Under the pieces are notes generated by a model. It ran no database searches and had not been told where the DNA came from. It saw only the letters and a list, made by a program, of their open reading frames with translations. Source: Salinarchaeum sp. Harcht-Bsk1 (GTDB lineage: Archaea > Halobacteriota > Halobacteria > Halobacteriales > Salinarchaeaceae). From it: a stretch of 64,000 bases of DNA. The translations under genes were made by a program, and so were the position numbers. Position 1 is the stretch's first letter; the number at the start of each line of letters is the position of its first letter. Positions 50,111 to 58,644 of the stretch are shown here, one piece after another. The stretch lies in assembly GCF_000403645.1 (NCBI RefSeq), contig NC_021313.1, positions 1,817,014-1,881,013 of the forward strand, in the 5' to 3' direction.

Positions 50111-50764
50111 ATGGGGTACGACGCGGTCGTCTTCGACAACGACGGGGTGCTCGTCGAGCCAACTGACTGGGACGTGATCCGGGCGGCCATCCGGGAGGCC
50201 TTCAACGAGGTCGGGGTGGTCGAGCCTGCCGACGAGCACGTCGAGCGGCTGATCGGCGTCACGGTCGACGACGTCCACGCCGTCGCCGATGCCTACGATC
50301 TCGACCCCCACGAGCTGTGGGAGGCTCGCGACACCGCAGGCTCGCGGCACCAGTCCGAACTGGTTCGGAACGGTGGGAAGAGCCTCTTCCCCGACGTCGC
50401 TGCCCTCTCGCGGATCTCGCGCCCGATGGGGGTCGTCTCGAACAACCAGCACGCGACCGTCGAGACGATCGTCGACCACTACGAACTCGAGGAGCACTTC
50501 GATGTCGTCTACGGCCGGCAGCCGACGATCGAGGACGTCGCGAACAAGAAGCCCGAACCGTTCTACCTGAACAAGGCGCTCGACGAGATCGGTGTCGAGG
50601 ACGCGATCTACGTTGGGGACAGCGTCAAGGACATCGAGGTGGCGCGCCGCGTGGGCGTCGACGCGGCGTTCGTCCGACGCTCGCACAACGACGGCGTCGA
50701 ACTCCCCCACGAGCCCGAACTCGAGGTCTCCGACCTGGAGCGTCTCGCCGACGCGATCGAGTGA
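50111..50764 (+). CDS. HAD superfamily phosphatase, phosphoglycolate-phosphatase-like
   Basis: 217 residues. Motif I VVFDNDGVLVE with nucleophile D9 and acid D11, a helical cap (about 18-90), motif II GVVSNNQHATVE (Ser/Asn), the Lys of NKKPEPFYLNKAL and motif IV VGDSVKDIEVARRVG with the metal-binding Asp. This is subfamily I with C1 cap, in the Gph/phosphonatase group. Small phosphorylated metabolites are the likely substrates. Single gene. Confidence 0.88.
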   Translation: MGYDAVVFDNDGVLVEPTDWDVIRAAIREAFNEVGVVEPADEHVERLIGVTVDDVHAVADAYDLDPHELWEARDTAGSRHQSELVRNGGKSLFPDVAALSRISRPMGVVSNNQHATVETIVDHYELEEHFDVVYGRQPTIEDVANKKPEPFYLNKALDEIGVEDAIYVGDSVKDIEVARRVGVDAAFVRRSHNDGVELPHEPELEVSDLERLADAIE

Positions 50765-50876
50765 TCGTCCGGGCCGTCACCGGGCACGTCGTACTGGCTC
50801 CTACGCCAGCTTATGTTTCGAACGATGCCACCGATTCCAGTATTCATTTCCGGGACGAGTCGGTGCTTCGTCTCGT

Positions 50877-51248
50877 ATGCAACGACGACGTTTCCTGTCG
50901 GCGGCGACGGCAGCGACCACGGCGGCGATGGCCGGTTGTTCCGGGCTCCTCGGCGGCGACGGCGGCGGCAAGAGCGCCCCCGAACAGACGGTCGAGGATC
51001 TCTACGCGGCGATCGACGCGGGGAACGCGGAGGAGGCGCGATCCTACATCCACCCGGACGGCCCGCTCGCGGAGAACCCGGCCGTGGCCGGCTTCGGAGA
51101 CGCGCACATCGCCATCGAATCGACGACGCTCGTGGAGAAGACCGATTCGCGTGCGACCGTGGAGTACGTCCTCGTCGTCAACGACGAGGAGTTGACCAAC
51201 GAGCACGAACTCCGGAAGCACGAGGGCGAGTGGCTGGTCTGGGACTGA
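50877..51248 (+). CDS. Tat lipoprotein with NTF2-like domain
   Basis: 123 residues. Signal MQRRRFLSAATAATTAAMAGC with lipobox Cys at 21, a short Gly/Asp linker, then EQTVEDLYAAIDAGNAEEARSYIHPDGPL...ESTTLVEKTDSRATVEYVLVVN...RKHEGEWLVWD, which has the helix-then-curved-sheet order and W-rich end of NTF2/SnoaL-like folds (DUF4878-type lipoproteins). It lies on the outer face. Ligand or partner unknown. TATTCATTT at 50841-50849 may be its promoter. Confidence 0.78.
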   Translation: MQRRRFLSAATAATTAAMAGCSGLLGGDGGGKSAPEQTVEDLYAAIDAGNAEEARSYIHPDGPLAENPAVAGFGDAHIAIESTTLVEKTDSRATVEYVLVVNDEELTNEHELRKHEGEWLVWD

Positions 51249-51341
51249 CCGGCGTGGTTTCGCCTGTCGTCGACGCTGCTCCCGCGTGAGGTGCTGGCAC
51301 AGGGGCCGAACGTTGAAGCCCGGGGACCTGCTCGACGCGGT

Positions 51342-51971
51342 ATGATCGACGCGACCGAGGAGGCGACAGTTCGGACGCGCGTCCTGAACGGCGTCGCCGT
51401 CCCGAGCACCGATCTCGAGGAGGGCGTCGACACGTATCCGACCCACGAAGAAACGGTGGTGGCTGCCCTCAGACGGCACGTTCGCCGCGGGGATCGTGTG
51501 GTCGTCGTGGGCGGTGGCTGGGGCACGAGCACCGTCGTGGCGGCTCGGATGACGCACTTCGAGGGCGAGGTCACGACGTTCGAACCGGCCTCGGAGATGC
51601 TGGAGATCGTTCGACGGACCGTCGAGGTCAATCGCGTCGCCGACGTCGTCACGCTCGAGCACGCAGCGATCGGCTCGGTGTCTGACTCCAGCGAGCGGAT
51701 CTTCGGCCGGGCCGACGGGGACGTCCGTCCGCCGTCGGCGATTCCGGACTGCGACGTGCTCGACGTCGACTGTGAGGGTGCCGAACTCGACGTGCTCCGC
51801 GGACTGGAGTGCCGTCCCAGACTGCTCACAGTCGAGGCGCACCCACACCTGGGCGGTTCGCACGACGAAATCGAAGCGGAGTTCGACCGACTCGGATACG
51901 AGATCGCTCACCGAGAACCGATCGCGTCCGACGACGACATCGTGAACTACGTCGCACGTCGGGATCGATAG
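51342..51971 (+). CDS. FkbM family methyltransferase
   Basis: 209 residues. HEETVVAALRRHVRRGDRVVVVGGGWGTSTVVAARM carries the SAM loop; VTTFEPASEMLEIVRRTVEVN is the acidic loop; CDVLDVDCEGAELDVLRGLE is the FkbM signature (D-V-E-G-A-E), and TVEAHP the final strand. FkbM enzymes methylate hydroxyl groups of sugars or polyketides; haloarchaeal members often lie near glycosylation genes, but none is here. TATA-like TTGAAG at 51313-51318 favours ATG 51342. Confidence 0.83.
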   Translation: MIDATEEATVRTRVLNGVAVPSTDLEEGVDTYPTHEETVVAALRRHVRRGDRVVVVGGGWGTSTVVAARMTHFEGEVTTFEPASEMLEIVRRTVEVNRVADVVTLEHAAIGSVSDSSERIFGRADGDVRPPSAIPDCDVLDVDCEGAELDVLRGLECRPRLLTVEAHPHLGGSHDEIEAEFDRLGYEIAHREPIASDDDIVNYVARRDR

Positions 51972-52026
51972 CCCGGTTCCCCGTCCGCCGGGTTGATACC
52001 CGCAAGGCTCCGATCCAGGCCAACGC

Positions 52027-52557
52027 ATGGACTGGTACAACGAGCCTGCCGAGTGGTCCGAAACCGACGATCGTCTCACCGTCGCCGTCGAGGGCGACAC
52101 CGACTTCTGGCGGCACACGCTCCACGACTTCGTCGCCGACGACGCCCACTTCTATCACCGCGACGTGTCCGGCGATTTCACCGCGACGGTGAAGCTCACA
52201 GGGGACTACGCGGCCCAGTACGACCAGGCCGGGTTGATGGTGCGCGAGGACGAGACCACGTGGGTAAAGTGCGGCGTCGAACTCCTCGACGGCGTCCAGC
52301 AGGCCGGTGCGGTGATCACACGCGACGCGTCGGACTGGTCCGTGCTCCCGCTGGCCGAGGACCCGGACTCTGTGTGGATCCAGGTCGAGCGGATCGGTTC
52401 GGCCGTGGAAGTGTCCTACTCGCTCGACGGCGAGGCGTTCATGCTGCTCCGCCAGGGCTACCTCAGCGACGCCGAGACGCTGCGGGTCGGGCCGATGGCC
52501 GCTGCGCCCCAGGGCGAGGGGTTCGAGGTCGTCTTCGAGAACTTCTCCGTCACGTAG
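52027..52557 (+). CDS. DUF1349 family protein
   Basis: 176 residues. It is a beta-sandwich of the concanavalin-like DUF1349 group: TDFWRHTLHDFVADDAHFYH, GDFTATVKLTGDYAAQYDQAGLMVREDETTWVKCGVELLDG, GAVITRDASDWSVLP, SVWIQVERIGSAVEVSYSLDGE and RVGPMAAAPQGEGFEVVFENF. The fold is typical of carbohydrate-binding or glycan-handling domains; the yeast relative Ree1 affects enolase. No signal peptide, so it is cytoplasmic. Single gene. Confidence 0.87.
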   Translation: MDWYNEPAEWSETDDRLTVAVEGDTDFWRHTLHDFVADDAHFYHRDVSGDFTATVKLTGDYAAQYDQAGLMVREDETTWVKCGVELLDGVQQAGAVITRDASDWSVLPLAEDPDSVWIQVERIGSAVEVSYSLDGEAFMLLRQGYLSDAETLRVGPMAAAPQGEGFEVVFENFSVT

Positions 52558-52631
52558 AGCGGGGCTGCCCTGGAGTCTCCAGGATCGGATCCAGCGCGTG
52601 CGCTCCGGAGGGCGGCGTGGTGTGACCGGTC

Positions 52632-52802
52632 TCAGGCCTGGACCGACGTATCGACCGTGTGGTCGATGCGAACGATCCCGTAGTTGCACTCTGCACACCG
52701 GAACTTGCGCTTCCGACCGATGTGGACCTCCGTGCGTGCGGTGAGCCAGAAGGTCCGCTCCTCGCCACACTCGGGGCACTCGAGTTCGAGTTCGTCGCTC
52801 AT
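52632..52802 (-). CDS. 56-residue zinc-ribbon protein
   Basis: Too short for usual gene finding but well supported. The protein starts MSDELELECPECGEERTF and carries CAEC at 36-39 in RKFRCAECNYGIVRIDHTV, two CxxC knuckles 24 residues apart. This is a single zinc ribbon of a type frequent in haloarchaea (probably DUF7838-like, from memory). A TATA-like GTTGAAAC on the minus strand is ~30 bases before the ATG. Codon third positions are GC-rich like its neighbours. Role unknown; ribbon proteins of this size often bind RNA or a larger partner. Confidence 0.78.
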   Translation of the reverse strand: MSDELELECPECGEERTFWLTARTEVHIGRKRKFRCAECNYGIVRIDHTVDTSVQA

Positions 52803-53021
52803 CGTCAGTCGTTCCGGCGCGGGACGGTTTCAACGGTTCGATTCTCGCGGCTGTAGCGCCGCCGCTCGGTCCCGCCCACCGCGCGCTCGGCGGTCTCGAC
52901 GGCGGCACTTTAAGTATTGAACCACATACTGCGATACCAAATTCCTCGATCGCACGAACTGGTTCGGGCGGCGTTCGGAAACCAGACGGCCCAAATACGC
53001 TCCAGCCCGGAATTTCGTCAA

Positions 53022-53693
53022 ATGAACCGACGAACGGTGCTGTCCCGACTCGGCGGCGCGGCAACCCTGGGAATCGCGGGCTGTCTCGGTGGCGACGGCG
53101 GTGGCGGCGACGGGAACGTCGTGCTCGACGAACCGGATCGCCAGTTCGAGAGCGCCGACGTACCCTACCCGGCCTGGGGCGAACGCGTCCCCGACGTCAC
53201 CCTCCCTGCGATCCCGGGCGAATCGCCCGTCTCGGTTCGCGAACTCGACGAGCCGGCGCTGCTCACCTACTTCTACAGCAGTTGCCAGACCGTCTGTCCG
53301 GTGTTGATCTCGACGCTCCGGAACGTCCAGGCTCACGCACAGACCAACGGGTACGCCGACGAGGTGCAGTTCCTCCCCATCACGTTCGACCCCGAGCGCG
53401 ACACGGCGGAGCGCCTGCAGGACTACGCCGACCAGATGAACGTCGACCTCTCGGCGGGGAACTGGCAGTTCCTCCGCCCCGAGTCTCCCGACCGGGCGAG
53501 GACCGTCGTGGACGAGCAGTTCGGCGTCGTCTTCCAGCGCACTCACCCCGAGGACATGGACATGTACATGTTCACCCACGGCGCGATGACGACGCTCGTC
53601 AACGCCGACGGCTACGTCGAGCGCGCTTACCGGTCGCAATCGCCCGATCAGGACCGAATCGTCGACGACCTTGCGACGGTGAGATCCGCGTGA
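53022..53693 (+). CDS. SCO1/SenC family copper-site assembly lipoprotein
   Basis: 223 residues. Tat signal NRRTVLSRLGGAATLGIAGC with lipobox, Gly/Asp linker, then a thioredoxin-fold SCO domain: LTYFYSSCQTVCPVLIST with copper ligands C88 and C92, FLPITFDPERDT, and the third ligand H186 in YMFTHGAMT. SCO delivers copper to, or keeps reduced, the CuA cysteines of oxidase subunit II. ATG 53022 chosen because the Tat motif follows it directly; AAATAC is at -27. The stop overlaps the next gene's GTG (GTGA). Confidence 0.92.
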   Translation: MNRRTVLSRLGGAATLGIAGCLGGDGGGGDGNVVLDEPDRQFESADVPYPAWGERVPDVTLPAIPGESPVSVRELDEPALLTYFYSSCQTVCPVLISTLRNVQAHAQTNGYADEVQFLPITFDPERDTAERLQDYADQMNVDLSAGNWQFLRPESPDRARTVVDEQFGVVFQRTHPEDMDMYMFTHGAMTTLVNADGYVERAYRSQSPDQDRIVDDLATVRSA

Positions 53694-54214
53694 GGCGACG
53701 GCAGGCGCTGGCCGCGGTCGCGGGCCTGGGGCTCACCGGCGGGAGCGCGTGGATCGCGAAAAACGGCATCCCGGGCCGGGAATCCACGGCGTCCCGGCTA
53801 CCGATTACCGTCGAGACCCTCGACGCGCGTGGATCGAGCGCGGGCGAGACGCCGGTCCCGATCCCCGGCTCCGTGACCGTCGTGGATCTGTTCGCGACGT
53901 GGTGTCCGCCCTGCGACGAGCAACTCGCGATCCTCGACGACGTCCGGTCGTCGTATCCGTCCGTCGAGTTCGTCTCCGTCACGAACGAGCGCCCGAGCGA
54001 CGCGCTCACCCGCGAGGACATCGCCGCGTGGTGGAACGACCACGACGGCAACTGGACGCTGGGGCTCGATCCGGGCAGCGACCTGCTCGCCGCATTCGGC
54101 GCGAGCGGGCTCCCCTACGTCGCGATCGCCGACGCAGACGGGTCGATCCGCTTCCAGGACGGTGGGCTGGTGGAGGCCGGACCCCTCCGACGGGAACTCG
54201 ACGAGTTGGTCTAG
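53690..54214 (+). CDS. TlpA-like thioredoxin-fold protein
   Basis: 174 residues. Tat-like start RRRQALAAVAGLGLTGG, export with or without anchoring (no lipobox Cys). Thioredoxin-fold domain with TVVDLFATWCPPCDEQL (C72/C75) and GLPYVAIADADGS carrying the cis-Pro. TlpA-type proteins reduce Cys in apo-proteins outside the membrane, including CuA and cytochrome c. GTG start overlaps the SCO1 stop; ccdA follows one base after its stop, so the three are one transcript. Confidence 0.9.
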   Translation: MRRRQALAAVAGLGLTGGSAWIAKNGIPGRESTASRLPITVETLDARGSSAGETPVPIPGSVTVVDLFATWCPPCDEQLAILDDVRSSYPSVEFVSVTNERPSDALTREDIAAWWNDHDGNWTLGLDPGSDLLAAFGASGLPYVAIADADGSIRFQDGGLVEAGPLRRELDELV

Positions 54215-54215
54215 C

Positions 54216-54872
54216 GTGGCCGAGACCGTCGTCGGTGCACTGGCGTTCGCCGCCACGGCGGGCGTGGCGACCTTCTTCGCGCCCTGCGCGTTTCCGCTCC
54301 TCCCAGGCTACGTCGGCTACTACGTCCACGAGAACGATCAGGAGACGTCGATGGTCCTGCCCGCCGGTGCGGCAGCCGGCGGGGCACTGGCCGCACTCGC
54401 CGTCGTCGCCGCCGTGGTCCTGATCGTCGGCCAGCCGGTGAAGGCCGCGCTTCCGACCCTCGAGCCGGTGATCGGCATCGGCCTCGTGGCGCTCGGGGTC
54501 GCGATCCTGCTCGGCCGATCGCCGGAGCTGCGGATCGCGCTCCCGGAACGCCCCTCGTCGGTGGTCGGCTTCGGCGTCTTCGGCGCCGCCTACGCCGTGG
54601 CCGCCGCCGGCTGCGTCGTTCCCCTGTTCGTCGGCGTCCTGACGCAGGCGCTGGGCTTCGGTATCGGGCCTGCCGCACTCGTTCTGGGGGTCTACGCACT
54701 GGCCGTCGCCGCGCCGCTGGTCGGCGTGACGCTGCTGGCGGGCGCCGGCGTCGACGAGTGGCAGCGACTGGGCAGGCACAGCGGTGCCATCCAGACGGTC
54801 GCGGCAGTCACGATGGTGCTGGCCGGCGTCTGGCAGCTGTACGTGGCGATCTTCCGGTTCGGCGCGATCTAG
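54216..54872 (+). CDS. CcdA/DsbD-type thiol transporter
   Basis: 218 residues with six membrane helices. The two redox Cys are in the conserved places, C24 in FFAPCAFPLLPGY and C133 in AAGCVVPLF. CcdA carries electrons from cytoplasmic thioredoxin to an outer protein, here surely TlpA. GTG start right after the TlpA stop (TAGCGTG). The operon SCO1-tlpA-ccdA forms a closed route for reducing and metallating copper proteins outside the cell. Confidence 0.9.
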   Translation: MAETVVGALAFAATAGVATFFAPCAFPLLPGYVGYYVHENDQETSMVLPAGAAAGGALAALAVVAAVVLIVGQPVKAALPTLEPVIGIGLVALGVAILLGRSPELRIALPERPSSVVGFGVFGAAYAVAAAGCVVPLFVGVLTQALGFGIGPAALVLGVYALAVAAPLVGVTLLAGAGVDEWQRLGRHSGAIQTVAAVTMVLAGVWQLYVAIFRFGAI

Positions 54873-55022
54873 CGGCTCCTCCGCCGCCAGCACTGACGAG
54901 CCAGCTCGACGATCGGTGCCTCGACCGGGCCCGTCCATGACGGCGATGGCAGGTCGATTTAATAATTGGAACGCTATCCTTTGCCAAGGTTAGTCAGATT
55001 CGACCCGAATGTTCGCAGCCAA

Positions 55023-55050
55023 GTTAATAACAGTGTATCGGCTAGGCCGA
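55023..55050 (+). promoter_or_regulatory. Metal-ATPase promoter with palindrome
   Basis: TATA-like GTTAATAA at 55023-55030 is 27 bases before ATG 55055. Between it and the start lies TCGGC-TAG-GCCGA (55038-55050), a perfect 5+5 palindrome that would sit at the transcription start and could be the operator of a metal-responsive repressor. A second AT-rich stretch (ATTTAATAATT) is at 54957-54967. Confidence 0.6.
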
Positions 55051-55054
55051 CTCG

Positions 55055-57433
55055 ATGACTGCTGACGCTGCCGACGGCGCTGCTGGCAGGGACGACGGGG
55101 CCGCCGGTGGCGACGACGCCACCGCCGAGCTCCGGCTGTCGGTCCCCGACATGGACTGCGCCTCGTGTGCGGGCAAGGTCGAGCACGCGATCGAGGGGAT
55201 CGACGGCGTCGCGGCGTTCGACACCCGCCCGACGACGGGCACGCTGAAGCTCACCTACGACTCCGCAGGGATCTCGATCGAGGAAATCGTCGCGTCGATC
55301 GAAGCGGCTGGCTACGAGGTCGTCGACGCACCGTCCGAGAGCGGCGGCGGTGCTGCCGATCGGGACGGCGACGGGGCGGACGATCACGCGACCGACGCCG
55401 CCACGGAGCAGCGCCTGCTGACGAGTTCGCGGGCGGTGAAGACCTGGATCGCCGGTGCGTTGCTCGCGATCGGTCTCGGACTCGAGTTCGTCGTCGCTGG
55501 CGCGGACCCGCAGGTCGCGACGGTGCTGGGCAGCGAACTTCACCTCGCGGACGTCCTCTTCGTCGGTGCCGTTTCGATCGGCGGGCAGGAGATCCTCCGT
55601 GGCGGCGTCGTTTCCGCCCGGCAGCGGAACCTCGACATCGACTTTCTGATGTCGACGGCGATCGTCGGCGCGCTGGTCGCGAGCGTCGGCTTCGGCGAGG
55701 CGCTGTACTTCGAGGCCGCGACGCTCGCCGTCCTGTTCTCGATCGCGGAACTGCTCGAGACCGCGTCGATGCAGCGGGCCCGCAGCTCCTTCGAGGAGCT
55801 GGTCGAACTTTCGCCAGAGGAGGCGACAGTGTGGCGTGACGGCGAGGAGGTGACGGTGCCCGTCGGTGCACTCGAAATCGGCGAGGTCGTCGTCGTGCGC
55901 CCCGGGGAGCAGGTCCCCACCGACGGCGAGGTGACCGATGGCGAGAGCGCGGTGAACCAGGCGCCGATCACGGGCGAGTCGGTGCCCGTCGACAAGACCG
56001 TCGGCGACGAGGTCTACGCCGGGACGATCAACGAGGAGGGGTATCTCGAGGTGCAGGTCACCGCCGAGGCCTCGGACACGACGCTCTCCCGCATCGTGGA
56101 GTTGGTCGAGGACGCGCAGGCGAACAAGACCGAGCGGGAGCAGTTCGTCGAGCGCTTCGCGGACTACTACACGCCCGCGGTCGTCGCGTTCGCCATCCTC
56201 GTGACGCTCGGGACGCCGTTCCTGATGGGCGTCACCTGGCCGACGGCCGTGGTGTACGGTCTCACGCTGCTCGTGCTCGCCTGCCCCTGCGCCTTCGTCA
56301 TCTCGACGCCCGTCTCGGTGGTCTCGGGGATCACCAGCGCCGCGAAGAACGGGGTCCTGATCAAGGGCGGCAATCACCTCGAGGCGATGGGCGCCGTCGA
56401 CGCCGTCGCCTTCGACAAGACCGGGACGCTGACGAAGGGCGCGTTGACCGTGACCGACGTCGTGCCGCTGAACGGGAACTCCCAGGAGGACGTGCTGGCG
56501 TGCGCTCACGGCCTCGAGACCCGCTCGGAGCACCCCATCGGCGAAGCGATCGTCGCGGAAGCCGGTGCGGCAGGCGTGGCGTCGGGCAATCGCGCGGTCG
56601 ACGACTTCGAGTCGATCACTGGCAAGGGCGTCCGCGCAGAACTCGGTGGGACGCCCCACTTCGCGGGCAAGCCCGGTCTCTTCGACGAACTCGGCTTCGA
56701 CCTGTCCCACGTCCACGCGACGACCGACGGCGGCGTTGTGACGCGGACCGCCAGGCAGATTTGTGACCGGAACAACTGCCTCGATCTCCTGGAGGAGACG
56801 GTGCCCGAACTCCAGGCCGAGGGCAAGACCGTCGTGCTCGTCGGCACCGACGACGAACTCGAGGGCGTCATCGCCGTCGCGGACGAGGTCCGCCCCGAAG
56901 CCAAGCGTACGATCGAGCGCCTGCGCGACCTCGGCGTCGACCGCACGGTGATGCTCACCGGCGACAACGAGCGGACAGCCCGCGCGATCGCCGAGCAGGT
57001 CGGGGTCGACGAGTTCCAGGCCGAACTGTTGCCCGAGGAGAAGGTCGAGGCGGTGGAGAAGCTGGATGCAGACACGGAGGGCGGCGTGGCGATGGTCGGC
57101 GACGGGATCAACGACGCGCCGGCGCTCGCGACGGCGACCGTCGGCGTCGCGATGGGCGCCGCGGGGACCGACACCGCCCTGGAGACCGCCGACGTCGCGC
57201 TGCTCTCCGACGACCTCTCGAAGCTGCCCTACCTCTACGAACTCGCCGGCGACGCGAACGGCGTCATCCGGCAGAACGTCGTGGCGAGCCTCGGCGTGAA
57301 GGCCGGATTGGCGCTCGCGGTGCCGTTCGGACTGGTGCCGATCTGGCTGGCCGTCCTGGCGGGCGATGCCGGGATGACCATCGGCGTGACCGGGAACGCG
57401 ATGCGGCTGTCGCGGGTCGAGGCCGATGGGTAG
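55055..57433 (+). CDS. P1B-type heavy-metal ATPase, Zn/Cd/Pb export type
   Basis: 792 residues. N-terminal HMA domain with MDCASCAGK (C35/C38), linker, eight membrane helices, TGE loop in ITGESVPVDK, metal-site CPC (C410/C412) in LACPCAFVISTPVSVVSGIT, phosphorylated D454 in DKTGTLTKG, MLTGDNERTA, GDGINDAPALA, and a final DAG (D771/G773) in the last helix (AGDAGMTIGVTGNAMRL). CPC with D-x-G is the P1B-2 mark of ZntA/CadA pumps, so zinc or cadmium rather than copper is expected. The N-domain has an extra Cys pair, CDRNNC (near 569), also seen in haloarchaeal relatives. It has its own promoter. Confidence 0.93.
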   Translation: MTADAADGAAGRDDGAAGGDDATAELRLSVPDMDCASCAGKVEHAIEGIDGVAAFDTRPTTGTLKLTYDSAGISIEEIVASIEAAGYEVVDAPSESGGGAADRDGDGADDHATDAATEQRLLTSSRAVKTWIAGALLAIGLGLEFVVAGADPQVATVLGSELHLADVLFVGAVSIGGQEILRGGVVSARQRNLDIDFLMSTAIVGALVASVGFGEALYFEAATLAVLFSIAELLETASMQRARSSFEELVELSPEEATVWRDGEEVTVPVGALEIGEVVVVRPGEQVPTDGEVTDGESAVNQAPITGESVPVDKTVGDEVYAGTINEEGYLEVQVTAEASDTTLSRIVELVEDAQANKTEREQFVERFADYYTPAVVAFAILVTLGTPFLMGVTWPTAVVYGLTLLVLACPCAFVISTPVSVVSGITSAAKNGVLIKGGNHLEAMGAVDAVAFDKTGTLTKGALTVTDVVPLNGNSQEDVLACAHGLETRSEHPIGEAIVAEAGAAGVASGNRAVDDFESITGKGVRAELGGTPHFAGKPGLFDELGFDLSHVHATTDGGVVTRTARQICDRNNCLDLLEETVPELQAEGKTVVLVGTDDELEGVIAVADEVRPEAKRTIERLRDLGVDRTVMLTGDNERTARAIAEQVGVDEFQAELLPEEKVEAVEKLDADTEGGVAMVGDGINDAPALATATVGVAMGAAGTDTALETADVALLSDDLSKLPYLYELAGDANGVIRQNVVASLGVKAGLALAVPFGLVPIWLAVLAGDAGMTIGVTGNAMRLSRVEADG

Positions 57434-57506
57434 CTGTCTAGCATCGACGCTTTTCAGACAGCCTTCCCCGTCTGCCGTGGACTGCTTTCTGAGCCGAGCG
57501 CGGGGC

Positions 57507-57827
57507 CTATATCGTCGACTTGATTCGTGTCGACTCTACGAGCGTCATTCCGCCAACGAAGAAACAAACGAGGGCGAATGCAGTGAGCTGCACTGCGACA
57601 CCTATTTTCGTGCCTTCGATGGTTTGCTCAGTGAACGTGAACGAGACCATCCCGAGAGACATGACGTATCGCTGGGCAAGCACGCCGAGATCGGTGTATA
57701 GCTTGAACAGGGTATAGAAGCCGAAGAGCACTACAGCGAGACCAAACAGTCTCGTCACGCGACCCGCGAGTCGACCGGTCGCATCGCTGTATCCTGTCCC
57801 ATCTCCCAGGTCTCCAACCGGTATCAT
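57507..57827 (-). CDS. Small membrane protein
   Basis: 106 residues with three probable membrane helices (about 23-45, 60-75 and 78-98): RLFGLAVVLFGFYTLF, RYVMSLGMVSFTFT and VQLTAFALVCFFVGG. N-terminus acidic (MIPVGDLGDGTGY). I recognise no family. GC is lower than in its neighbours, so it may be a more recent arrival. ATG 57827 chosen over 57917 because a TATA-like ACTATTTTC lies ~25 bases above it. Confidence 0.6.
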   Translation of the reverse strand: MIPVGDLGDGTGYSDATGRLAGRVTRLFGLAVVLFGFYTLFKLYTDLGVLAQRYVMSLGMVSFTFTEQTIEGTKIGVAVQLTAFALVCFFVGGMTLVESTRIKSTI

Positions 57828-57946
57828 AGATCCGCTTCGAAGGTTCAGAAAATAGTCGTTTGGGCTGTCGTCCAGAACTCTCCTCTTGGTAACTCGGATG
57901 GGTATTCGGCGGGACACCCAAGTGACTGCCCACCCTCCTCCCGGCC

Positions 57947-58480
57947 ATGAAGATCTACACCGGCCGCGGCGACGAGGGGATGACCGACCTCAGGGACATG
58001 TCCCGCGTCTCGAAGACCAGCCCCCGGATCGAGGCCTACGGCACGGTCGACGAACTCAACGCCGTCGTCGGGACGGTCCGTCCCTCCGCGTTCGAGGACG
58101 TCGAGGAGGCCCTCGCCGCGGTCCAGAACCACCTCCACGTCGTGCAGGCCGACTTCGCGAACCCCGATCCCGACGAGGACGATCCGATCGTGCGGGAAGA
58201 ACACGCCGACGAACTCGAAGCGTGGATCGACGAGTTTCAGGAGGAGCTGGAGCCCCTGGAATCGTTCATTTTGCCTGGGGGAAGCGAGGAGGGCGCGAAG
58301 TTGCATCAAGCGCGAGCCGTGAGTCGGCGGGCCGAGCGCCGTGCCGTGGACTTCGCATCGAAGGAGGGCGCCAACGAGGCCGCGATGGTGTACCTGAACC
58401 GGCTCTCCGATCTCCTGTTCGTAATGGCCCGGCTGGTCAATCAGCGCGAGGGCGTCGAAGAGGAGAACCCGACGTACTAG
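57947..58480 (+). CDS. Cob(I)alamin adenosyltransferase, PduO type
   Basis: 177 residues. It starts MKIYTGRGDEGMTDL with the ATP loop TGRGDEG; PRIEAYGTVDELNAVVG, ILPGGSEEGAKLHQARAVSRRAERRAV (R-x-x-x-R-R-x-E-R) and YLNRLSDLLFVMARLVN are all present. It transfers the adenosyl group from ATP to Co(I)-corrinoid to make adenosylcobalamin, forming a trimer. Haloarchaea salvage cobamides and use adenosylcobalamin for ribonucleotide reductase and methylmalonyl-CoA mutase. Weak TATA CCCAAGTG at -27. Confidence 0.94.
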   Translation: MKIYTGRGDEGMTDLRDMSRVSKTSPRIEAYGTVDELNAVVGTVRPSAFEDVEEALAAVQNHLHVVQADFANPDPDEDDPIVREEHADELEAWIDEFQEELEPLESFILPGGSEEGAKLHQARAVSRRAERRAVDFASKEGANEAAMVYLNRLSDLLFVMARLVNQREGVEEENPTY

Positions 58481-58518
58481 ATTGGGTTTGCCGGGAAGAG
58501 AGTTACCGCTGTAAACCG

Positions 58519-58644
58519 CTTGGAAGCCCCCTCCCGCTCGCGCCCGCTCGGTCGCTGTGCTCCTCGGTTCGCTCGTTCCACTCGCTCACCTGCGGTGCTT
58601 GCTTCCCGAGCGAACGCGACCGGTCGGCCCCTTCCAATCCCACC
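58519..58644. repeat. Dispersed GC-rich repeat, copy C (gap 58481-58827)
   Basis: Bounded by CTTGGAAGCCCC at the left and GGCCCCTTCCAATCCCACC at the right, which are imperfect inverted repeats of each other. The interior is GCTCGCTC-rich with CGCTCACCTGCGGTGCTTGCTTCC, similar to CGCTCACCTCCAGTGCTTGTTCC in copy A. The rest of the 347-base gap holds no gene that I can see. Confidence 0.6.

Noticed and set aside
57433-57462. Possible terminator hairpin GCTGTCT ... AGACAGC after the metal ATPase
   Set aside because: Seven-base stem with a 16-base loop and no U-run; too weak to call.
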